NCBI GenBank assembly: GCA_022376515.1
Contig: WTXI01000018.1
Location: forward strand, 248,001 to 312,000
DNA: 64,000 nt
Source of the DNA: Lactifluus volemus
Lineage: Eukaryota > Basidiomycota > Agaricomycetes > Russulales > Russulaceae
Direction of reading: 5' to 3'
Part shown: positions 59,988 to 64,000 of the stretch, piece by piece
Position numbering within the stretch: position 1 is the stretch's first letter
Layout: each line of letters begins with the position of its first letter
Program-made: the position numbers and the translations under genes
The notes under the pieces: model-generated
Databases searched by the model: none
Told to the model about the DNA's origin: nothing
The model's input: only the letters and a program-made list of their open reading frames with translations

Positions 59988-62043
59988 TCATGCCGCGCAA
60001 TGCAAGTAGACTCTCCAGACGCCTTTCGTGTCTTCCTTACCATCTCCCGAGCGCGCGTCACTCAGTTCGAGCACGCGAGCTCCTGGACCTGGACCCAGCG
60101 TAACCTCCCACCGACCCTTTCCGCAGCACTCGACTTCTGTCCTGTCGAGCCGGACGCGTACCGGGGGTGGCCGCTTGACGCGACCGACCTTTTCCACCTT
60201 CCGTCCTCTTCCACCACCTTCCACCCCCTCTCCTTCTTCTGTCCCTTCTCTCTCCCCATCTTCTTCTTCCTCCTCCTCCTCCTCCTCTTCTTCTTCCTCC
60301 TCGTCGTCGTCATCATCATCATCATCATCCGACTCATCATTCTCGTCATCCGAGTCTGCAGACCGGAACAGCTGCACATCCGAGATGCGCAAACCGCGTT
60401 CTGACGGTGCCAGCCTCAAGGACCATACACGCACGCCGTCGCGCACATCGAGCGCGAGCCGGCGGTGAGTCGGCGTGATGGTGATGACGACGGATCGTAG
60501 GGTCGGCGCTTGCGTTTTTGCTGCTGCCTTTGCCGTCGGTTGTGCTGGCGAGTTGGTGGATTTTCGGGGTGGTGCCGGCGCTAATGACGCCTGTACGTTG
60601 GCTGGATTGGCCGTCGGGGCGGAAGAGGGACCAGCCACGGGCGAAGGGGAAGTCGTCGGTGCAGAAACCTGTGCATCTTTTGAGGGGACTTTGAGAACGA
60701 GCGACGGTTGGGTCTTTGGCAAGGAGTTGGATGTGGAAGCTTGGGGTGAGGATTGGTACGCTGCTGCAGGAACTTTGAGTTTGATCTTTCCGTTAGATGG
60801 GCGTTGTGAATCTTTGGGGGTATATTGCAGCACCGCGTAGGGAGGAGGGAGGTCGGACATCAATCTCGCAAAGTACTCCTGTCGATGTCATCAGGGACAG
60901 CTAATCAAGGCTGCGAAAGTAAGGTACCTTGAGTTGGCGGGCCGCCTCCCAAAGAGGGGTGTGGTCCTCGTTGAATTGCATTGCATTGGAGAAGACGAGC
61001 TCAACATCTTGAGCAAATTGCGCAACGCTGAGATATTCTTTTCGCTTGAGATGTTTCTGAAAAGAGTACATCAAGAACCATCTATAATGGTGGTGACTAA
61101 ACGCACATAGATTTTCTCAAAGCTCATCGGGCGTGATATCGTCTTGTAGTAGATAGCCCATATCTTCCTATTGGGTAGCTCCATGAAGTCATTTGATAGA
61201 GTGTTCCCGCTGGACCATGCATTCAGAAATGAAGTAGAGGCAAAGAAATGGGCGCGCACTCATCGTCTTTCTTGGCGACCAGCTTGTCGAGTCTTACAGT
61301 GAGCAACCGGGTCATGGCCTTCCTTCGCTTGGTTTCATCATCGATCCCATCCCTTAATTCGTGACCGTCCTCCAGCGCCAACTCTTCGTCATGCCCCTCG
61401 GCTCCGCCTTTAGTGTCGCCAGTCATGTTGACGTACTCTTTGGAGGTTAGTTTCTAGATTACAAAGGGGGTCAAGTCCGGGCAAATATCAACATTGATAA
61501 AAACGGACGTGGAGGAATTTTGCGTCATTAAAGATTTGACTATCCTTGAGGTTGTACCGCTTGGCATTACGAAAACATTGTTCGAGATCGTTCTTGACGG
61601 TCAGTAGGGATTGGTATTCACCCGCGTCGAGGTGAGACTTGATTTTGTCGAGGGCGATGGGCTTTTTGATGACAATGTAATAATCGGGGTACATGCGTTT
61701 GTTGGGAAGACGGAAAAAGTCGGCTGAAAGTGAGCGGCCGCTGGGAAGATCATGGTTGATAAAAGTAAGGAGCGAACGCAAGCGACACGGAACGGCAGGG
61801 GTCAGTCACGCACTCTTTGTCGACCGCGTCCTTCACCGTATGCCACAGCTTCAAACCTTGCTCCTTCACCTGCTCTAACTTGGTTGTATCTTCTTGTTCT
61901 CGTTTCACGTTTGCTTCTCCGGTTACGTCCACGTCCACGTCGGGTTTCTTCTCCTCCTGGGGCACGGCCTCTCGGCGTCGTTTGGCGCGAGGTGCGTCCA
62001 CGTCGACCACACTAGCCAGTTTTCCGAGCTCTCTCTTCGACAT
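59988..62043 (-). CDS. RSC4-like tandem bromodomain protein
   Basis: Exons 62043-61814, 61740-61509, 61453-61260, 61209-61107, 61056-60928 and 60878-59988 join in phase to 592 residues. Bromodomain 1 (about 70-155) has LPNKRMYPDYYIVIKKP and the acetyl-lysine-binding-type asparagine in NAKRYN. Bromodomain 2 (about 215-295) has LPNRKIWAIYYKTISRPMS and NAMQFN. After a Pro/Ser/Ala linker comes a C-terminal beta-type domain split by a long Asp/Glu run. This layout matches Rsc4, the RSC chromatin-remodelling subunit that reads acetylated histone H3. The equivalent introns entering each bromodomain both use GA|GTGCG donors in the same phase, consistent with an internal duplication. Confidence 0.86.
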
Positions 62044-62589
62044 GTTCTTCAGAAAACAACGAGAAGATTTGATCTTCACAACTGAGGAAACAAAGACGAG
62101 GACACCCACGAATGCGCCCTAATTCGATTCGATTACCCGTCGAGCGGGCCCAACGCCTTAACGCACGTGACATAGTGACATCAAATCATTAAACAACTTT
62201 TTAAATTACGCAAACCCTGACCATGCCTTGAATAATAATAACTTTGGAAATGACATAGTTTTATTTCCAGACTATTTTGACCTCGAGGCCTTTATCAGGT
62301 CTCCGATGGTTGGTTGGGTTGTTGTGATAAATTACGTCCGTCTGTAACGACCTGTCACGCCACGTGATACGTAAAATGATTAGCCGGCCCGAGCTGCGGC
62401 GTTGAGGAAGAGATGATGGCCTCCCGAGTCGCACAACAACACACACAAGTGATCCATAATTCGTATGCCCAAAATCTCACACACCCGATATCGTCCGATG
62501 CTGACTATTACCACAGTTCAAGTCCTGAAGAGTCCGGAATAGAGTGACCACTCACTTCGATATTATTGTGATATCCGCTAACATAACTC
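62044..62589. promoter_or_regulatory. Divergent spacer between RSC4-like gene and NLR 3
   Basis: No gene recognised. It should hold the RSC4-like promoter on the left. Its right part shows little similarity to the promoters of NLR 1 and NLR 2. Confidence 0.4.
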
Positions 62590-64000
62590 ATGAACAGCGC
62601 TGGTGTCAGCGAAATGCAACCGACCTTGCTCCAGCTCCAGGTCACTGGTACGTGGTCCTACAGATGTTGCTCTGATAAGTTGCAAGTCTCATTGCCCTGT
62701 TAGTCCTCAGGGCGCTCAATCTTCCCCGCAACAAGACCCCCTTCGGGAAAAAAAGACAATTCTATGTCACTGTGACCGACGGGTCGAGGACATGGCAAAC
62801 ACGATCTGTGCGGAGCGTCGGACAATCCGTGGAGTGGAACGAGAATATTGAAGCCTTGTGGGAGATCTCGTAATTTTACCTATTTACAACTGATCAGAGT
62901 CTCTTGTAGTGCCGTACAACCACTCTCCGCCATTACAGTTTCTCTTTATGCGAAAAGCACCATACATAAAGACATCCTGATTGGAAGGAAGGAGATTATC
63001 ACTGAATCCCAATATGGTTCGTCTTTTTTTAGATTTCTAATTCAGCTGGCTGAGCATCTATTAGATCTTGATATTATTTTGAGCAGCACTGATAGACATC
63101 AAACTGAGTCGGCCACAGTCTTAACGATCACGATTGCTCCTGTGCGACCAGACGCGGACAACCAGACGGATTTGACTGGTGCTGCTCTCCATCGCGCTGA
63201 GAATGCTATCAATACCATGGAAACATGGAGCGGTGCTGTTGATATCATCAAGCGGGTAATGGATGCCGTCGGCTCAATCGCAGCAGTATGCCCAATTTCA
63301 TTCCGCTCATCACCCTTTGCTGAGCTAACTTGAGCTCCTCAGTTGCATCCCTACGCAAACCTAGCATGGAGTCTACTCTCAAAGATTCCAGAGGTACATC
63401 TCCTTGCGTAGTCAGGGGATCCGGGACATTCACCTTGTTTTCACCCCGCTGCCAGACTTTGTTGCAACAGTTGGACGTGATGACAAAGTCCGAGCATTAT
63501 TTGAAGCGATACGCGATGCGTTTGACTTCGCAAATGATGCCGACGCTCTACGGAACATCAATCCAGAGTCTAGACAAGCAAAATCTAGAGGAGATGTTAC
63601 AGTGCGTCTATGAAATTGGGAAATTTATCGAATTGTATGCGAAACATGTACAAGTCGGTACGTCATCGTTGACTTCTCTTGTTAGTGATTATAGACGTAT
63701 GATTCTCAGGAACGCGACTTGGAGAATATCTTCGGTAAAGTCGATGGAGAAATCGAACAGTACCGTATAACCCTCGTCCGACTGCGAGATGATTTCCTCG
63801 CGCGTGCTGTTGTCACCACCGAGGTTGCCGTGCTTGGAATACAGCATAATGTCAGTTACATACAGGACAACATGAGTAAAATGCAAAATAATGTGAGTAA
63901 TATTACTCCGACCAAGTAGGACTTATCACTCATCGGGAGACATCCACAGCTGTCAAGCCAAGCATCAGAAGTTGGTGCGTAATCATAACATCCTCGATTC
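62590..64000 (+). pseudogene. NLR copy 3: C2 to pre-NACHT part, decaying, runs off window
   Basis: Inverted relative to NLR 1 and 2. The C2 part is intact in frame (LPRNKTPFGKKRQFYVTVTD). The splice acceptor before the ITVSLYAKS exon has changed from CCAG to CCGC, though an upstream TTGTAG could restore the frame. At about 63470 a base is missing relative to the other copies, and two more near 63585, so about 38 residues are read in another frame. After the next acceptor two bases are missing, and the following frames reach stops (one at 63917-63919). The NACHT and WD40 parts lie beyond the window. Pseudogene status is likely but unproven. Confidence 0.75.

Overview
This window is nuclear DNA of a filamentous basidiomycete, most likely an Agaricomycete. 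The evidence is the dense short introns (about 45-75 nt, GT-AG with a few GC-AG), the Plavaka/Tnp2-type transposon, the NACHT-WD40 genes of the HET-E type, and families such as DUF6534 and the OLE1-type desaturase with a C-terminal cytochrome b5. Species cannot be fixed from sequence alone. All exon structures are hand-built from splice signals, reading phase and family resemblance.

Layout. 1-1160: gene-poor, with imperfect 70-78 bp repeats. 1166-8644: a complete DNA transposon with 17-bp terminal inverted repeats and a 5-bp TTGAA target duplication. It carries a three-exon Tnp2-like transposase and a multi-exon accessory gene, both on the minus strand, and sits about 55 bp before the ATG of a DUF3140-like gene (8702-9535). 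9963-13121: a GRAM-VASt sterol-transfer protein of the Lam type, divergent over 148 bp from an RCC1-like propeller gene (13270-14541). 16563-18154: a ten-exon DUF6534 seven-helix membrane protein.

18845-30476: a tandem duplication (offset about 6.15 kb) of two apparently intact 1.7 kb-codon STAND/NLR genes with the order C2 - helical region - heptads - NACHT - 14 WD40 repeats - conserved tail. A NACHT relic lies at 36.7-37.1 kb. A third, inverted and decaying copy starts at 62590 and runs off the window. This is a fungal NLR birth-and-death locus, with evidence of WD-repeat gene conversion.

31-53.5 kb is a second duplication-rich zone. An intact cutC gene (31116-32273) is followed by an intact delta-9 acyl-CoA desaturase (32531-34466). 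Three more desaturase copies look intact (38388-40287 minus, 44532-46445 plus, 50684-52605 plus) and one is a truncated pseudogene (41.4-41.9 kb). Two cutC fragments, an intact NAF1 gene (46832-48644) and a decayed NAF1 copy (52.7-53.5 kb) accompany them. The desaturases share 14 exons, including a 5-nt exon and a 3-nt exon (CAT) that supplies a histidine of the third His box.

53.8-62.0 kb returns to single-copy housekeeping genes: a SAS4-like chromatin protein, an unknown basic protein, a PFA4-type DHHC palmitoyltransferase, and an RSC4-like tandem bromodomain protein. No rRNA, convincing tRNA or CRISPR array was seen.
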